Source: Candidatus Zixiibacteriota bacterium (GTDB taxonomy: Bacteria > Zixibacteria > MSB-5A5 > GN15 > JACZUZ01). Taken from it: a stretch of 6,543 bases of DNA. Below the pieces are notes generated by a model. It ran no database searches. It had not been told where the DNA came from and worked only from the letters and a program-made list of their open reading frames with translations. Where the stretch lies: positions 1-6,543 of the forward strand of contig JADFNA010000097.1 of the NCBI GenBank assembly GCA_022563625.1, written 5' to 3'. The position numbers were made by a program, and so were the translations under genes. Each line of letters opens with the position of its first letter. Position 1 is the first letter of the stretch. Shown here piece after piece: positions 5,830 to 6,543 of the stretch.

Positions 5830-5851
5830 TTGTGAAGAGATTAACACGATG
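5828..5851 (+). promoter_or_regulatory. Hairpin enclosing the ribD start codon, Shine-Dalgarno in the loop
   Basis: CATTGTG (5828-5834) pairs with CACGATG (5845-5851) through six Watson-Crick pairs and one U-G. The loop AAGAGATTAA carries the weak Shine-Dalgarno AAGAGA. The initiating ATG (5849-5851) forms the base of the stem. The stem is AU-rich at its foot, so it could modulate rather than block initiation. It competes at one base with the adjacent GATTG/CAATC hairpin. Confidence 0.5.
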
Positions 5852-6543
5852 CCTGACAAAAAACGAAACGCAACAGAGCGGGATAAACAGTTTATGAGAC
5901 GCGCTCTCGAATTGGCGGCCCTCGGACGGGGTCTGACCCGCCCGAATCCTATGGTCGGCGCTGTATTGGTCAAGAGGGGGAGGATTGTCGGTGAAGGCTA
6001 TCATCGCCGCGCGGGCGGACGCCACGCCGAGATTGCCGCGTTGGCTGGCAAACAGGCGCGTGGCGCCACATTGTATGTCACTCTTGAACCATGCGCGCAT
6101 CAGGGCCGCACCGCCCCATGCGTGGAGTCGTTGATCGCGGCCGGGATTGCAGAGGTGCGCTATTCGATTGTTGATCCGAACCCGTTGGTCAATGGCGCCG
6201 GCGCCCGTTGTTTGCGCGCCGCAGGAATACGCGTTTCGCGCGGCCTGCTGGCTAAAGAGGCAGAGCGGCTCAATGAGATTTACCTGCACCGCTATAGTGG
6301 ATCACGGCCGTTTGTGATTCTTAAGACCGCACAGACGCTTGACGGGCGTATCGCCTGCTCCAACGGAGCCTCGCAGTGGATTTCCGGGATACAATCACGC
6401 CGCATGGCGCATCGATTGCGGGCGGAGGTTGACGCGGTGGTGGTAGGCTCCGGGACGGCCAATCAGGATGATCCGCAATTAACCGTAAGGCTGGTGAAAG
6501 GCGCAAATCCATATCGCATAGCGCTTACAAGTTCCGGCCGTCT
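5849..6543 (+). CDS. ribD: Bifunctional riboflavin biosynthesis protein RibD, 3'-truncated by the window
   Basis: RibD deaminates the pyrimidine product of the GTP cyclohydrolase II step, then reduces its ribose side chain, in the cytoplasm. The visible 231 codons run open to the window end; full-length RibD is about 360-380 residues. The N-terminal deaminase has RPNPMVGAVLV (31-41), the zinc and catalytic site HAEIAAL (His59, Glu61), and EPCAHQGRTAPC with zinc ligands Cys82 and Cys91. The reductase begins near 153 with RPFVILKTAQTLDGRIA, followed by SQWISG and GSGTANQDDPQLTVR. The family usually has GRTPPC; here it is GRTAPC. Another departure is DPNPLVNGAG, usually of the form DPNPxVxGxG with Lys or Arg as the penultimate residue. 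ATG 5849 fits the usual N-terminus; Met16 (5894) is the alternative. The FMN riboswitch upstream supports feedback control, and later rib genes probably follow. Confidence 0.96.
   Translation, partial: MPDKKRNATERDKQFMRRALELAALGRGLTRPNPMVGAVLVKRGRIVGEGYHRRAGGRHAEIAALAGKQARGATLYVTLEPCAHQGRTAPCVESLIAAGIAEVRYSIVDPNPLVNGAGARCLRAAGIRVSRGLLAKEAERLNEIYLHRYSGSRPFVILKTAQTLDGRIACSNGASQWISGIQSRRMAHRLRAEVDAVVVGSGTANQDDPQLTVRLVKGANPYRIALTSSGR

Overview
The window reads as ordinary bacterial chromosome of moderate GC. It has a lipobox-bearing secreted lipoprotein, a multi-domain hybrid histidine kinase and a riboswitch-controlled riboflavin gene. I see no transposase, integrase, CRISPR array, phage gene, tRNA or rRNA. 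The lipoprotein and the Arg-tipped EF-P loop would suit an uncultured Gram-negative lineage, perhaps of the FCB/Zixibacteria kind. That placement is a low-confidence impression, since no phylogenetic marker was compared.

Layout. Bases 1-72 may be the tail of an unidentified gene. Elongation factor P (efp, 95-664, +) follows behind a strong Shine-Dalgarno. It converges on a secreted lipoprotein gene (862-1668, -), and the 197-base gap between them holds a REP-like composite palindrome (761-795). The lipoprotein gene is divergent from a two-gene signalling unit across about 480 bases that contain several inverted repeats but no convincing gene. The unit is a three-helix membrane protein with a GAF-like cytoplasmic part (about 2147-3196, +), then a soluble GAF-GAF-HisKA-HATPase-REC hybrid kinase (3196-5286, +). 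Their stop and start overlap in TAGTG, so they are probably translationally coupled and act as one split sensor.

The last quarter is a riboflavin control region. A promoter (about 5376-5409) drives a clear FMN riboswitch (RFN element, 5418-5555). A structured leader of about 290 bases then leads to ribD (5849 to the window end, truncated). The leader holds a rho-independent terminator (5671-5728). Its left arm is perfectly complementary over 10 bases to the 5' end of the aptamer, which gives a readable antitermination switch. A second copy of the same complement lies just after the U-tract. The ribD start codon is itself closed in a small hairpin with its weak Shine-Dalgarno in the loop. Together these suggest FMN feedback on ribD, and probably on further rib genes beyond the window.

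The most notable items are the duplicated antiterminator complement and start-codon hairpin in the ribD leader, the split three-GAF kinase, and the EF-P loop with Arg32 but without the usual Pro30.
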